Under the pieces are notes generated by a model. It had not been told where the DNA came from. It searched no databases and saw only the letters and a program-made list of their open reading frames with translations. 32,215 nucleotides of DNA. It comes from Stramenopiles sp. TOSAG23-3. Taxonomy: Eukaryota > Sar. Both the position numbers and the translations under genes were made by a program. The DNA lies in the NCBI GenBank assembly GCA_900128585.1, contig LT642205.1:1-32215 (forward strand), in the 5' to 3' direction. Below are positions 8,631-17,952 of the stretch, piece by piece; position 1 is the first letter of the stretch, and each line of letters starts with the position of its first letter.

Positions 8631-10109
8631 ATGAGCGCTTCACCGTTCGAAGCAAAGCTTGAAGCCAAGTACCGCAAGTTAAAGCAGCGCGCGGTCCAAT
8701 TGGAGGAAGAGCGGGACGCCGCAGAGGAGAGGGAGCAGCGCTTGCGCGACACACTGGAGGAGGAAATATCTCGAGCGCTTGTGCGGCGGAGTAAAAGCTT
8801 GACGGAAAAGGTAAAGGCCGCTGAGGCGTCCACCAGCAGGGCGAGAAAGGAGTCCTCCATGCTGAAGAAAGAGCTACGCGACACGCACGAAATGTTCAAG
8901 ATCAAGCTCAACAAAGAGCGAAACGTAAAGATGACGGAAGTCTCCCGCAACGAAAAGGTACACTCTCAGCTGGAAACGGCCAAAAAGGCCATTTCTCGAC
9001 TAAAGTCCACGCTCGCGATCCAGGAGCAAGAGTATGCCGAGCACAAGGAGACGACAGACTCCCTGCTGTCCCAGGCCCAGGCTGAGCTGCGGTTGCAAGC
9101 TGCGAAAATCGAAGAAATGGTAGTGAGCCATAAGGAAGAGTTGACCAAGGAAAAGGAGGCCCGGTTCGCCGCGGAGGCGAAGAAACGGACGGCGCTTCAC
9201 AAGCTGAGAGACCTGAAGGAAAAGCTGGCCCACTCCATAGAAGATCGGTCAAAGAACGATTTGAGGTTTTCTCAGCTGCACGAGCGCCTGAGCAAGGCCA
9301 CGGCGCAGGGAAAGCAGCGCCTGGCCATGGTCAAAACTGCACAGAGCACGGTGAAAAAGATGCAGGAACAATGCGACAAGACTGTTGCCGCGAAAGAGAA
9401 AGAGTTCAAAACGGAGATGCGGGGGCAAAAACAGAAAATATCGAGCCTGGAGGCAGAGAAAAGGGCCATCGCCACAAAGTTCGCCGCGATGAAGGAGACG
9501 ATAGAAGCAGAGAAATCGAAGGACGAAGAGTTTAGGCGGGAGCGCATAAAGATCGAGGAGGAGCGCGACGAGGCAAAATCGTCGATAGAGAAGTACGTTG
9601 ATCTGGCGGAACGCTGTCAGCATGAGGTGGCCATTGCTGAAGACAAAATCATTGTTATGAACGGCAAGCTGGAGGACTCGAGGAAATGGAGGCATGAGTT
9701 GGACCTCAAGATCGATGACCTGGAGGGGAAATTGACACTACAAGAAATTAGATACGCAAGTTTGGCAGAACAGCTGGACGAAAAGCAAAGCGACTACAAC
9801 GAGCTGAAAGAGGCCCTTGCAAAAAGGGGAATATCTCTCGATTTCGTTTTGCAAACTGCGAAAACCCACGATGCAGCAAAAGAGAACGCGGGACCTGGCA
9901 CAGACATTTCAAGGTCCCCCGCACGAGGCCCAAAACTGCCGAACAAGAGCAAGAGTGTCACGTCGACAAGAAGAAACACTCGGTACAGCGAAAGTCCAAA
10001 CACCCAGAACAAGAACATTACCCGTTTGAGCTTAGAAGAGCTGCAAAGAAGTCGTGATGGACCGACTCCCGAGGACCTAAGCACCGGTGTTTTATGGAAG
10101 CACCGGTAA
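8631..10109 (+). CDS. Long coiled-coil protein of unknown function
   Basis: 492 aa, single exon, starting MSASPFEAKLEAKYRK. Residues 5-400 are almost all Glu, Lys, Arg, Ala, Gln and Leu in heptad-like patterns with very few Pro or Gly, so a long near-continuous coiled coil is expected. About 400-492 is different: Ser, Pro, Thr, Asn and basic residues, with possible SP/TP phosphorylation sites (SRSPARG, SESPN, GPTPED). No catalytic motif, membrane segment or signal peptide is seen. This layout suits a cytoskeletal, centrosomal or basal-body scaffold, but the coiled coil alone cannot identify it. The gene stands alone, about 460 bp before the fucokinase gene on the same strand. Confidence 0.85.
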   Translation: MSASPFEAKLEAKYRKLKQRAVQLEEERDAAEEREQRLRDTLEEEISRALVRRSKSLTEKVKAAEASTSRARKESSMLKKELRDTHEMFKIKLNKERNVKMTEVSRNEKVHSQLETAKKAISRLKSTLAIQEQEYAEHKETTDSLLSQAQAELRLQAAKIEEMVVSHKEELTKEKEARFAAEAKKRTALHKLRDLKEKLAHSIEDRSKNDLRFSQLHERLSKATAQGKQRLAMVKTAQSTVKKMQEQCDKTVAAKEKEFKTEMRGQKQKISSLEAEKRAIATKFAAMKETIEAEKSKDEEFRRERIKIEEERDEAKSSIEKYVDLAERCQHEVAIAEDKIIVMNGKLEDSRKWRHELDLKIDDLEGKLTLQEIRYASLAEQLDEKQSDYNELKEALAKRGISLDFVLQTAKTHDAAKENAGPGTDISRSPARGPKLPNKSKSVTSTRRNTRYSESPNTQNKNITRLSLEELQRSRDGPTPEDLSTGVLWKHR

Positions 10110-10281
10110 TCGCATGAATTCAATACTCGCATCTTTCACTCAGAAGAAGGTAGAGAAGAGGTGACGGCGCGGAGCCCCACCATGGATGAATGGAATGAAT
10201 ATAAGTTAATAATCCCACTTTTCACGATTAATTCTTTTGTACAGTACCGTACCTGGTACGCACCACCAGGGAAAAAAACTG

Positions 10282-10298
10282 GTAGTGTCCGGCCTATC
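10282..10298 (+). repeat. 17-bp dispersed repeat, copy 2
   Basis: gtagtgtccggcctatc, identical to 7615-7631; here followed by a short tatc tetranucleotide run. Confidence 0.7.
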
Positions 10299-10455
10299 TA
10301 TCTATCTCCCCGTACCTGTACCTATTCCCACTCCCACACAGCCACCAGCTCAACAAAAAAAAAATATTTATATTATAATATCGATCTGTGATTTTGTTTA
10401 CGTAGAATCCCCGTAAATATTGTTGTGGGGCAAAATATTAATTTGTCCTTTTTGA

Positions 10456-10460
10456 CCAAT
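10456..10460 (+). promoter_or_regulatory. Possible CCAAT box upstream of FKP
   Basis: tgaCCAATcgg lies about 110 bp before the FKP start codon, a usual distance for a CCAAT element. The match is short and the evidence weak. Confidence 0.25.
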
Positions 10461-10568
10461 CGGAAGTCACTCCCAGAAGTAAAAGCGAAGACCAGGACAA
10501 GTTAGTTAAATAGGAAATTGCGGACAGTGCCCGCAAAGTAAACACGCCTTGAACGGTCGTAGAATCTG

Positions 10569-12989
10569 ATGAACTTGGCCGCAGCAGCAGGTTCACCAAG
10601 TGCTTGCATTCGTGCTTGTTGTGACAGATATCTGGAGGTCGTTCGGAATGGCAGCAGCGATTCTTATTTTGATGTTATCGTCTTGACTGCCACCGATGAA
10701 CGGCAAAAACTTCTGTACGAGAATTTTGTTCGTCAGCGTGTAGGGCTGCGACAGATACCAAAATCGACGAAAGTTCTAGTTATCGCGGATCCACCCCCCG
10801 TGGGTCACAGAGTTGGAAACGGGGGGGCTGTTCTGAACTGCCTTCGCGTATTGAAAGCGCACAGTTTGGACTGGACAGAAAAACGTATTTTTCTAGTTTT
10901 ATCTGGTGGTTACAGCAAGCGTTCCCCAAATTTGGCCGCTGCAGGGAAAGCGTTTGCTCCGATCCCATACGATTTGCCTTTGGGGTGCCCTGTGCCCACC
11001 GTTTTTGACTTAAAGTTGGCTTTGTTTGCTGCGTACGGAAAGAAAAGTAGCAGCCCGGCCGGTATTTTGGTGGCGGCAGGGGATATCTACGACGTCATGG
11101 ATGGACGTAACTTTGCTCTATCCTCAACGGGCATAACTGCGCTCGCCCACTTTGACTCATGCGAGTATGGATCCAATCATGGAGTATTTGAAACGTCGAC
11201 AGAGCCTGCAAGTAGCGCCAGTGGGCACTTGAAAAGGGTAAGTCGCTACCATCAAAAAGAGAAAAAACAAGTTTTGCAACAGATTGCCAATGAAGACCAC
11301 CGGGTTCTAACGGACGGCGATTTTTTTATGGCAAGTGACGTCTGCGAAGCGTTGTATGAAGCAACGGCCTCGTACGATCTGCCTTTGCCGGAGGGCGAGC
11401 TCTGTTGCTGGACACATTTTTTCGATGCCTGCACACCCGCTAGCAATAAAAACAACCGTGGCGATATTGAAGGGTTATTCAAGGCGCTTGAAAAATTTGA
11501 GCTGTTTGCACTGGATGTGTCGTCCGACCCATCTCACTTTTTCTCACACGTTGGCACGTTACCGGAATACTTATCCTTATTCACGGGGATGGGGAAAAAA
11601 TTGCTGGGGTCTATTCTGAGAGGGGAAACGGTGTGCCCACCAACCTCTCTTGTAGAATATAGCAATCTCTTCGACTGCACAATTGGCGACCATGCAATAG
11701 TCAGTGGGGTGGTCGCTTCCGGGCATCATTTCCCGGAAGCCACAGTGACACTAGGGTTACATTTCAACAAAGACGGCAGGGAAGAGTATGCCCTTTTCCA
11801 GTACCCATTAAAAGGGGACATGAAGGCCGTGTTTGCCACCAAAAGTGCCATTGACAACCCTATTACATTGGCAGATGCGCTTGAATTCAAATCAGTTCAA
11901 CCAACGCTTGCTAGTTTCTCTGTGGCATTTGACAGCAAACGAATTATCTTGGGAGCGGCAAAGCAAGTTACTCAGAAGCTTCCCGGTCTGGGGGGGAAGA
12001 GCTGGGGTGAAAGTTGCTCGGCAGAAATCAATCTGCCAGTGAGGCTTATTCTTGCAGGCGGCTGGAGTGATACACCACCAATGGCGTTGGTCCATGGTGG
12101 ATCGGTCTTCAACCTGGCGGTAAAGGTGAATGGGGAACTACCACTACGTATTTGTGTGGAGAGCTCAGACTCTTGGTATTTTGAAAGTGACGGCAAATCG
12201 TCCCTCAACATGGAAATGGAGGAGAATGATCCATGCGCACTCATCAAAACTTGCTTGAAAGTTTTAGGGCCGAATTTTACTGCGCGTCCTCTGAAGATTA
12301 TTACACGCAGCAGTCTGCCAAATGGAAGTGGCCTTGGGACGTCCAGTATATTAATGCTGGGCGTCTTCCGAGCTGTACTTCAGGTGTATGGTCTGTCCAT
12401 TTCCCTTGAGGAGGAAAGCGACCTGGTGTTAGCGACGGAACAGGCGCTTGGAAGCGGAGGTGGGTGGCAAGATCAAATTGGAGGAGGGACCTCTGGAGCA
12501 AAGTTTGTGTCGGGAAACTCGGGAGGGAATCTTCAAGTCGTCCCCATTAAAATCTCGCCGAGTGTGCGGTTCTTGTGTTTGAACTCACAAATTAGGCGAC
12601 GGGCCAAAGTGGTGCTAGACAAAGTGGTCGAAGGATACAAAGAAGGCCGCAATGTTGATATCTTTGCGACGGCTTTGCCAGCGAACGCACGGAGAATGAA
12701 AGAGGCTTTCGAGCACAACAATTTGGAGGCAGCCGGCACAGAGCTGCAAACATACCTCTCCTTGTGCAGTGCCTTGGCCCCTAATTTTATGCCCCAGGAG
12801 TTGGAACCAATAATGGCTTTTTGCAAGAATTACTGTTATGGCGAGGGGGTCAATTTAATGGGGGCCGGTGCAGGGGGGTTTATCGTTGGTATTTTGAAAA
12901 AAGACTTTGATCTAGAAATTGCCAAAAAAATTGCCAATGATGTTGGGGTCGACGTTCAACTAAATCAATTAAGCATTTTTGCTGAATAA
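10569..12989 (+). CDS. FKP: Bifunctional L-fucokinase / GDP-L-fucose pyrophosphorylase
   Basis: 806 aa in one exon. The C-terminal kinase makes fucose-1-phosphate from L-fucose and ATP; the N-terminal domain joins it to GTP to give GDP-fucose, the donor for fucosylation. The pyrophosphorylase half (about 35-460) shows HRVGNGGAVLNCL (80-92), LSGGYSKRSP (111-120) and GKAFAPIP (126-133), matching the family's G-rich nucleotide site and conserved Lys. A left-handed helix region with hexad-like hydrophobics follows (about 360-450). The GHMP kinase half (about 485-806) has LPVRLILAGGWSDTPP (489-504), the ATP loop LPNGSGLGTSS (583-593), GGGWQDQIGG (630-639) and the third motif VNLMGAGAGGFI (761-772). 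It is shorter than plant (about 1055) and Bacteroides (about 950) proteins, mostly in the linker. All key motifs are intact, so it is probably active in both steps. Confidence 0.93.
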   Translation: MNLAAAAGSPSACIRACCDRYLEVVRNGSSDSYFDVIVLTATDERQKLLYENFVRQRVGLRQIPKSTKVLVIADPPPVGHRVGNGGAVLNCLRVLKAHSLDWTEKRIFLVLSGGYSKRSPNLAAAGKAFAPIPYDLPLGCPVPTVFDLKLALFAAYGKKSSSPAGILVAAGDIYDVMDGRNFALSSTGITALAHFDSCEYGSNHGVFETSTEPASSASGHLKRVSRYHQKEKKQVLQQIANEDHRVLTDGDFFMASDVCEALYEATASYDLPLPEGELCCWTHFFDACTPASNKNNRGDIEGLFKALEKFELFALDVSSDPSHFFSHVGTLPEYLSLFTGMGKKLLGSILRGETVCPPTSLVEYSNLFDCTIGDHAIVSGVVASGHHFPEATVTLGLHFNKDGREEYALFQYPLKGDMKAVFATKSAIDNPITLADALEFKSVQPTLASFSVAFDSKRIILGAAKQVTQKLPGLGGKSWGESCSAEINLPVRLILAGGWSDTPPMALVHGGSVFNLAVKVNGELPLRICVESSDSWYFESDGKSSLNMEMEENDPCALIKTCLKVLGPNFTARPLKIITRSSLPNGSGLGTSSILMLGVFRAVLQVYGLSISLEEESDLVLATEQALGSGGGWQDQIGGGTSGAKFVSGNSGGNLQVVPIKISPSVRFLCLNSQIRRRAKVVLDKVVEGYKEGRNVDIFATALPANARRMKEAFEHNNLEAAGTELQTYLSLCSALAPNFMPQELEPIMAFCKNYCYGEGVNLMGAGAGGFIVGILKKDFDLEIAKKIANDVGVDVQLNQLSIFAE

Positions 12990-13302
12990 ATAATGTTTTT
13001 GTAATTATTATGTTCTCTAGAATATCATTATTATTCTCTATCAAAACAAAACACAAAACGGAAAAAAAGAACAGTCTGAGAGGAGGGAAGGACGGACCTT
13101 TTTTATTTTAAATAATAAGAATTAGAAGAAGAAATAGGTCTAATTTTAATAAAATTGTTTTTTTTGCATTTACACAGGAGGTTTGAAGAAACAAACAGCA
13201 AAGAGAAATAAGTTTATCCCTGTGGGAAACGGATACAATTTCTTGCAGAAAGAAACAAAGTGAAATTAAAAAATCCATTTTAGACATTTGATTTCATAAA
13301 CG
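12990..13302. other. AT-rich spacer between FKP and the SNARE gene
   Basis: 313 bp of A/T-rich sequence with poly-T and poly-A runs. It must contain the FKP 3' end and SNARE promoter. No distinct element is seen. Confidence 0.5.
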
Positions 13303-13983
13303 ATGTCGCTGTTTGAACAATACGAAGAGGAGTTTTTGAACACCTCCAGGGGGGTGTCTCAGCGTATTGGCCAGTTCAACTATAACAATGGTGACGCCGA
13401 AGCCCAAAAGGCACTGAATGCTGCAAAGCAAGGTGTGGAGGAAGCCCGTGGTCTGCTAAAACAGATGGAAGTGACCGCCCGAAGCTTAGAGCCTGCTGTT
13501 CGGAACCAGGTACGACCGAAGTTAGCCCAGTATAAAAAGACGCTGTCGGGGCTGGAAGCTGACTTGTCACGCACCGACCGTTCCACGCTGTACGGGAGGA
13601 ACGACATGACCAGCATGTCAATGGACCACCGGGGAAGAATGATGAGTACTACAGATAAATTGCGCCGTCAAGGTGACACACTTTCGAAAGCGCAGAATAC
13701 TCTTGCAGAAACAGAAGAGGTAGCATTAGGCGTGATGGACGAGCTGGATCGTAACAGGCGAACGATCAACTCTGCTCGCAACAAAGCCTCGCGTACAGCT
13801 AATATGACCGACAGGGCACGTTGGTTGGTCCGGGACATGCAGCGAAGAAATACTAAGCACAAAATCTTTTTATGCTTTGTAATTCTGGTCGTGTTTTCCC
13901 TCATAGGTGTGATTATTTGGTGGCTAAGCAGTAATGGGGTAAAGACCAACGACAGTGGGGCGCCATCGCCAAGTCCTAACTAA
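13303..13983 (+). CDS. Vti1-like Qb-SNARE
   Basis: 226 aa, about family length (yeast Vti1 217). Vti1 proteins act in fusion at the trans-Golgi, endosome and vacuole. Residues 1-95 form an Habc-like helical domain beginning LFEQYEEEF, as in Vti1. The SNARE motif spans about 121-184 (TDKLRRQGDTLSKAQNTLAE, then the second half ending RDMQRRN), followed by a single membrane span at about 188-208 (FLCFVILVVFSLIGVIIWWL). In my alignment by eye the central 0-layer residue is Asn151 (ELDRNRRTI), where yeast Vti1 has Gln and animal Vti1 has Asp. An 18-residue tail with NDS, a possible glycosylation site, follows the membrane span; tails in this family are usually very short. No introns. Confidence 0.9.
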   Translation: MSLFEQYEEEFLNTSRGVSQRIGQFNYNNGDAEAQKALNAAKQGVEEARGLLKQMEVTARSLEPAVRNQVRPKLAQYKKTLSGLEADLSRTDRSTLYGRNDMTSMSMDHRGRMMSTTDKLRRQGDTLSKAQNTLAETEEVALGVMDELDRNRRTINSARNKASRTANMTDRARWLVRDMQRRNTKHKIFLCFVILVVFSLIGVIIWWLSSNGVKTNDSGAPSPSPN

Positions 13984-14222
13984 ACTAGCAGCCAGCAAAA
14001 GCTCGAACAGTTTTGGAAAGGAAATCGCACAAAACTTTATTATCTTGCCCGTGTGTGGTTAGCACGCGAAATATCTGTAGCTCTACTACGCGTCTGTACG
14101 AAGCCTTTTCGTGGTCATATATTTCTTATTATTACTCTTAAGTTCCTATAAATATTATGGAGGTTTCTCTAAGAGAGGTAAAAATTCGTAACCTATAAAA
14201 CAAACAATTTCTACGCCCCCAC

Positions 14223-15699
14223 CTACAGTATTGCAACCCCTCTGGTAGCCAAAGGCAACGACTTTTCAAGAACTAAAACATGCCGGTTTGGGTCGATGTT
14301 CCACATGTGTGAACCAAATCCCAAAAGCTCGTTTCTGTTGTTAAACAATAATGAACGGACGCCTACATTGGCTTTGGGTCCCACGATGATTGCGTCTACG
14401 TGGAACTGGCGGTTGGCCCATTTCATACAAAAAAGGCCGACCTCCTCAACCCAAAAGTAAAAGATCGTTCCTCCCCATGGCCCTCCCTCTAAGGGAGGCG
14501 AGGCGAGTGCGGTCACGTGCGTTTTGTGTGTCTCTGCGACAACTTCGCATGTTCCCGATTTTATATCAATGCATACGATGCAATCGGAATACAGGGCGTC
14601 GTTTGCAGCCATGACCCCATACAGGGCCTCTCCCTTCTCCAACCACATGCCAAACGACAGCGAAGTAATCACCACGGTGTCGACCGTATACTTTGAGTCC
14701 TTCAGGGTCAATTTTGCTAGATGAAGGTAGGTCCCGTCGTTGGGGTTTATTTTGATCAAGGAACCATTCAAAATACCAAAGCACTGCTTGCCGGTTGACG
14801 CGCAGATAGTCCTGAGCCCAGGGATTGGTGAACCGACATGTTCCAGATTATCACTTCGAACGTTGTACGCATACAATTGGCCCGGAACAGTGCTCAAAGT
14901 TCCACCAGAAATGCTTCCCCTGTGGCGCCCCGATCCTAGCAAAAAAAGCGTGTCCGAGCGGCCAGCGGTCCAATCGTTAGTGGAAAAATCGTGGAACGTG
15001 TCGGCATACGTCGTAGAGTCATGCGCCGTCGATCCCATTACACCAGAGCCTGGACCCTCTTGCGAAATCAGGGCGCCAATGTTGGTGTTCCGCCTCTGCA
15101 TTCTGTTTCGCACCATACTGTCCCGCCTTGAGTATTGCCGCACGTCGACCCCTTCTGTTCTCAACGGAACGGCGGAAGAATTATGCACCGTGTCCGCGTT
15201 GCTGCTGCAGACGGACGAAGTCTCGCTAGATCCCTCCGCGTCGACGTTTCTGGGGTGGGCGTAGGCGTGAACGTTAGAACTAGCGCCCCCCGGAAAAAAA
15301 TGGGCGTCAAAATCGTCTGCGCGTGGCGGGCTAAAAGACGATGCCCTGCCACCAAGTGCTAATTGCTGCTGCGCCATGCGCTCGACCACTGCCCCCAATG
15401 CTCGCTGTTGATCAAGGCGATCGCGCTCCAATTGGTACCGCTGGATGTCCATTTGAGCAAAATAGTAATGCTGCATCCATTGCCATGCGTACGCCTCCGC
15501 CTGCAGTCGGCGCTCACGCTCCGCCAACACGAACTGCCACGGATCTCGCCCATTGCGCAAGTTGCCTGTTCCGGGCGGAGCTTGTCCCAAATGATTCGTG
15601 GTATTTTCAAAAACGGGCGTACGAGCGGTTCGAAGGGGACTGGTCTGGGGAACCCCGGGGGGGGCAGCGACTTCTTTCGGTGGGGACGGGGGGGGGGGG
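14223..15699 (-). CDS. C-terminal part of a split GYF_2/propeller-like protein
   Basis: This frame is open on the minus strand from 15845 (after a stop at 15848-15846) to the stop at 14225-14223. It has no ATG near its start (the first start-like codon is TTG at 15590), so it is unlikely to be a separate gene. It starts Pro/Ser-rich, continues APPGVPQTSPLRTARTPVFE, then a helical charged region (RNGRDPWQFVLAERERRLQA, followed by Gln-rich sequence), then a domain of about 230 residues with recurring GxLYAYN, LAKLTL, CIVCIDI and FYFWVEEVGLF strands that looks like a propeller. That domain resembles one in the N-terminal part: HVTALASP here, DVEALASP there, both followed by an F-W and an L(L/K)FN(N/Q) strand. 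Most likely one gene with the upstream fragment, total about 925 aa. Function unknown. Confidence 0.75.
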
Positions 15700-17008
15700 G
15701 CGGCGGCAGGGGAACTTCTTCGACTTGAATCGGCCGGGGATTTTGTGCCATGCTTTCCCTCTCCCAGTTCGTGTGGGCACTGTGGTGGTGCCGGCGACGG
15801 TGGTGGTGCCGGCGATGGTGGCGACGGCGCCGTGCCGGCCTCAGTTCAACGGGATCGTGGTTGCCATGAACGTCCAGGTCTCCCTTCGTTTCTTCCGTCC
15901 TCTCTTTTGACCCGGGAGAGGATTGCCGTAATTTAAGGTTCGTTATATAATCGTCGTCTTGAAACATGGAATTCCCCGACTGTGGGGTTTTGTGGATAGT
16001 CGCCGCGCCCCTTGGATTCAACGGACGTTCCGACCGTCTGTCCACGTCTTGTTTTGGGCTGCCTTCGCCAAAGTTTGGCGTGCCGAACGATATCAAACTG
16101 TCCCCGGCAACGCCGTACAGTTGGCCGTCCTGGTTAAATTTCAACGAACTCAACCGTCGCTTCGTTCCCTTTCCTATGCGCGACATTATGGTCTCTAATT
16201 TGTCCCGTTTTACTCTAACAGATTCGATCGCGTTGTTCCCAAACCAGTGTACCCTATGTAACCCGATCGAACTGGACCAAAACAAAAATGCAACGTCTTT
16301 CCGGGGGCCTAAAGCCCTGTGGGGGGATGCCAAAGCTTCGACATCGTGAACGCCGGAAGCAAGTATCGGCCGAACCCCAAACCCTCCAGATTCTTCTATT
16401 TTGCAAATGCTATCGGTTTTCCACAAAGGGTACTTTTCATTATGCCCAATAACCCCGTACAGCAAACACTTCCCATCCTCCATGCAAGTGGAGTAAGTAA
16501 GCGCCTTAATTGCGAAATCAGTAGTCTTCAAATCAAAGGACAGTCTGTTGCGGCCAAGGTAATGGGACGGTTCGTTCCTGTCCAAGACAACCAAGACACT
16601 AACACTAACCTCTCCACGGGTTTGAACCTCAACGCCAACAAAGTGGCCGTCGGACGGTCGGATGGTGATGCAGGACAAAATTCGCCTGCTCTTTCCGACG
16701 CATTTCCATTCGTTTCCACCCAAACAAACATGAATCCCGCAGAAATCGTCCACCTGCACCATCGTCGGTGCACCCCCGTCCCGGTCCTCCGCACTCGAGA
16801 AAGACTCCTCCTCGGGCAAGGCATCACCAAAAAAGTCAAACCCATTTTCCTCCATATCCAACCACTCTTCTAAACTAACCCAATGGGTTGATCCGTCCGA
16901 CTTAAAATTTGCTGCGAACGGTATATCGCCATCTTCGATTTTATCTTTCAAGATCACCGTTGAATACGGACCTTTGGTTCTACCCCCTGGAAGCCGCACG
17001 TGCCACAT
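15359..17008 (-). CDS. N-terminal part of a split GYF_2/propeller-like protein
   Basis: Starts at the ATG 17008-17006 (MWHVRLPGGRTKGPYS). Residues 1-50 match a GYF_2-type domain: Trp, GGRTKGPYS, L-x5-IEDGDIPF, then W near residue 48. GYF-like folds usually bind proline-rich peptides. An acidic linker follows and then, at about 85-310, a beta-rich domain with KCVGKSRRIL, LLYGVIG, VEALASPHRAL, AFLFWSSSIGLHRVHWFG and LKFNQDGQLYGVAGDSL, which suggests repeated propeller blades. Up to about 15700 the protein looks natural (VEEVPLPPPPPP). After the 13-G run at 15688-15700 this frame turns Trp-, Arg- and Ser-rich and loses protein character, while the other frame becomes sensible, so true coding probably changes frame there. 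A one-base homopolymer error or a real frameshift would explain it. Confidence 0.75.
   Translation of the reverse strand: MWHVRLPGGRTKGPYSTVILKDKIEDGDIPFAANFKSDGSTHWVSLEEWLDMEENGFDFFGDALPEEESFSSAEDRDGGAPTMVQVDDFCGIHVCLGGNEWKCVGKSRRILSCITIRPSDGHFVGVEVQTRGEVSVSVLVVLDRNEPSHYLGRNRLSFDLKTTDFAIKALTYSTCMEDGKCLLYGVIGHNEKYPLWKTDSICKIEESGGFGVRPILASGVHDVEALASPHRALGPRKDVAFLFWSSSIGLHRVHWFGNNAIESVRVKRDKLETIMSRIGKGTKRRLSSLKFNQDGQLYGVAGDSLISFGTPNFGEGSPKQDVDRRSERPLNPRGAATIHKTPQSGNSMFQDDDYITNLKLRQSSPGSKERTEETKGDLDVHGNHDPVELRPARRRRHHRRHHHRRRHHHSAHTNWERESMAQNPRPIQVEEVPLPPPPPPRPHRKKSLPPPGFPRPVPFEPLVRPFLKIPRIIWDKLRPEQATCAMGEIRGSSCWRSVSADCRRRRTHGNGCSITILLKWTSSGTNWSAIALINSEHWGQWSSAWRSSN
15688..15700. repeat. 13-G homopolymer at the frame change
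   Basis: An uninterrupted run of 13 G on the plus strand, coding for proline on the minus strand. A length of 14 or 11 would join the two open frames into one. Confidence 0.9.
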
Positions 17009-17056
17009 CAATAATCATACGACCTTGCAGCTCTTCTCCCTTTTTTTCCAACTTGC

Positions 17057-17063
<7 letters not shown>

Positions 17064-17096
<33 letters not shown>
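17064..17096. repeat. (GT)16 microsatellite
   Basis: About 16 uninterrupted GT units starting 55 bp upstream of the split gene's ATG on the opposite strand. Confidence 0.95.
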
Positions 17097-17100
<4 letters not shown>

Positions 17101-17429
17101 TAAATATTATTTATTCACACTGTTTTCATGTTATCTTTACCTTTATTCTTCTATATCCTCATGTTTATCATAGTCAACAGTTGGATCCAAACATTAATTC
17201 ATTCTGTTGTAATAACTGATCATTTTGTTCAGGTAATTAATTGTACTAAAACTAGTTCTACTACCAAATTCAAAATCATCATCAATAATAATCACATCCA
17301 TCAATAATTTTTTTAATTATTTTTTAAATAGTACCACCAAGTAGACGACTATTAGCAAATATTATAAACGACTATGAAATAAATTATACTATAAAAAATA
17401 ATAATAAATTTTTTAAAAAAATTAAAAAA

Positions 17430-17460
17430 GGAGGAAGAAGAAGAAGAAGAAGAGGAAGAA
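17430..17460. repeat. (GAA)n / (GGA)n purine run
   Basis: ggaggaagaagaagaagaag followed by aagaggaagaa; a short triplet microsatellite in non-coding spacer. Confidence 0.85.
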
Positions 17461-17945
17461 TTTGTATCTGGAGGGATGACATTATAATTTAGTCGGTTCT
17501 AATCTCTTGTATTAATATTTGCTGTGTGACTGTGTATAATAAAGAGGTTTATTATTGTACATTAATATTTCTCTAAAATTTTATTAATTTAAGACTAGTT
17601 TCACTTTTTTTACCAATTATTATTTAGTCGTATAATAATAGTATTTGTATTTGTATTAAATATTACAGGTACCACCTGGTATTTACCTATTATTATTATT
17701 AGAAGAGTTTTTCTGTATTGTTTTATTTACTCGTTGTTATATTGCATATATAGACAACTATTTTTTTTCATTTTTTTTTTTTTTTCCTCTTTTTTTTTAA
17801 TTATTTTTTTCTCTCTTTTTACTTACTCCTGGTAGCAATTAATCTAAATACTATTTAGTCTGCATGAAAACTGACAACGATAAAATGCTACAACCAAACC
17901 CAAACAATCAACCTGTAGCTGGGCTTGATACAATTTTTGCACTGC

Positions 17946-17952
17946 TATATAA
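17946..17952 (+). promoter_or_regulatory. Possible TATA box of the RING-receptor gene
   Basis: TATATAA in a locally less AT-rich context (ctgcTATATAAcccacggg), about 72 bp before the ATG at 18024 and followed by a GA run. Position and context suit a TATA element; not proven. Confidence 0.35.

Larger units (their letters stand above)
10110..10568. other. Spacer before the FKP gene
   Basis: 460 bp. Contains copy 2 of the 17-bp repeat followed by (tatc)n, a short ccgtacctgtacc repeat near 10310, and a CCAAT pentamer at 10456-10460. The open frame at 10161-10391 has no recognisable protein character. Confidence 0.55.

Noticed and set aside
10569-12989. Bacterial transfer of the FKP gene
   Set aside because: The same fusion occurs in plants, other eukaryotes and Bacteroidetes, and codon use is like the neighbours; no direct evidence of transfer from sequence alone.
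15600-15845. Intron explaining the frame change in the GYF_2/propeller gene
   Set aside because: Both frames read as proline-rich coding sequence on either side of the G13 run, and other genes here lack introns; a one-base length difference is simpler.
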